From the NCBI GenBank assembly GCA_015680635.1, contig JAABOA010000238.1, positions 1-18,738 of the forward strand: a stretch of 18,738 nucleotides of DNA, written 5' to 3'. The position numbers were made by a program, and so were the translations under genes. Below are positions 18,131-18,738 of the stretch, piece after piece. The number at the start of each line of letters is the position of its first letter. Within the stretch, counting starts at the first letter, position 1. This stretch comes from Lunasporangiospora selenospora (lineage: Eukaryota > Mortierellomycota > Mortierellomycetes > Mortierellales > Mortierellaceae). Below the pieces are notes generated by a model, which worked only from the letters and a program-made list of their open reading frames with translations, did not search any database and was not told the origin of the DNA.

Positions 18131-18738
18131 ATGGAACAGGCTCTTTCGCTTCCAGAGATCAGAAGACACCTTTGTCTTTTCATCCGTCTCAGTGATTACA
18201 GGGCCTGCTCACTTGTCTCTCGAGCCTGGTTTGAGTCCATAGCCCCTTGGATATGGCATTCTATTACCCTTTGCGATAGGGACTCGGTCGAGGATAACGC
18301 CATCCGCTACAAGTACAGAGACTTCACCCGTGTACTCAATCTTGGCACGCTTGACGTGCCGATCAAAGTCTATGACTGGTTTAAATATATACAAACTCTT
18401 TACTGTCATTACTGCTTCTATCAACCAGAGTCTCCAGAACACATTGCAGATCTTATCCGTTGTAACCGGTCTTCGCTCCAAAGAATCCATATCGACAGCT
18501 ATTGTGATAAGGATTCTATTATCCTTAGAGCATCTCTGGAATGTCCCTCACTCAAGCACCTGCATTTCAAACAACTCCGGCTCCGAGAAAGGGATCTGAT
18601 AGAGTCTTTTATTAAGACATGTAGTCGATTGACAACTCTAAGTCTGGAGGCTATGGAGTTTGAGAGGGAAACTCGTTTGATGCTGAAGGGTCAAATGTTT
18701 ACCAGTCTTGAGCAACTCAAGTTGGATATTATCAAGGG
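18131..18738 (+). CDS. F-box/LRR-like protein, array copy 5, cut by the window end
   Basis: The frame is open from ATG (CAAAAATGG) to the window edge, giving the first 202 residues of an expected 480 or so. It starts MEQALSLPEIRRHL. The F-box-like domain is about 4-44 and is nearly identical to copy 4. Residues about 48-100 diverge sharply from copy 4 and carry three extra residues (near RVLNLGTLDVPIKVY). Similarity returns to near identity from SPEHIADLIR through LKHLHFKQLRLRERDLIESF. It is easily missed because no stop codon falls inside the window and a different frame crosses the start. It is a presumed SCF substrate receptor. Confidence 0.9.
   Translation, partial: MEQALSLPEIRRHLCLFIRLSDYRACSLVSRAWFESIAPWIWHSITLCDRDSVEDNAIRYKYRDFTRVLNLGTLDVPIKVYDWFKYIQTLYCHYCFYQPESPEHIADLIRCNRSSLQRIHIDSYCDKDSIILRASLECPSLKHLHFKQLRLRERDLIESFIKTCSRLTTLSLEAMEFERETRLMLKGQMFTSLEQLKLDIIK

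Noticed and set aside
17595-18242. 215-residue plus-strand frame ending inside copy 5
   Set aside because: It is open only because the repeat lacks stops, and it overlaps the F-box start of copy 5 in the wrong frame.

Overview
The window looks like nuclear DNA of a fungus. The most likely source is an early-diverging mould of the Mortierella group (Mortierellomycotina), a guess from the style of the F-box proteins and the intron structure. The DNA is gene-sparse and full of simple repeats. One gene is split by seven GT-AG introns, and there are no operons or bacterial signals. Every gene I can support is on the plus strand.

Region 1 (1-2683) has no recognisable gene. It is pyrimidine-rich flank with microsatellites and is probably the promoter and 5' leader of the next gene. 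Region 2 (2684-7415) is a single eight-exon gene. Spliced by eye it gives an unbroken 638-residue protein of the TMEM184/OST-alpha (DUF300, 'organic solute transporter Ostalpha') family: seven membrane segments plus a long low-complexity tail. Its first two introns are long (889 and 1277 bases), carry long homopurine or homopyrimidine tracts, and flank a 35-base exon. Poly(A) signals follow at 7464-7480.

Region 3 (about 7.8 kb to the window end) is a head-to-tail array of one family: intronless proteins of about 480 residues with an N-terminal F-box and leucine-rich, RNI-like repeats. Such proteins are expected to be substrate receptors of SCF (Skp1-cullin-F-box) ubiquitin ligases. Four genes are complete (8241-9686, 9942-11372, 13333-14778, 16153-17598). 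A fifth starts at 18131 and runs off the window. Between them lie three decayed relatives (about 11665-12092, 12655-12845 and 15154-15995). This is birth-and-death evolution caught in progress.

The F-box genes share a start context (purine-rich, A at -3, G at +4), an opening M-(D/E)-x-A-L-S-(L/I)-P-E-I, a PWVC motif near residue 336 and a short acidic C-terminal end. Just upstream of each start lies a CATC/TCCTC-type repeat leader that ranges from about 40 to about 240 bases. This leader creates misleading upstream extensions of open frames, so starts were assigned from the paralogue alignment rather than from the longest open frame. No tRNA, rRNA, transposon or CRISPR was found.
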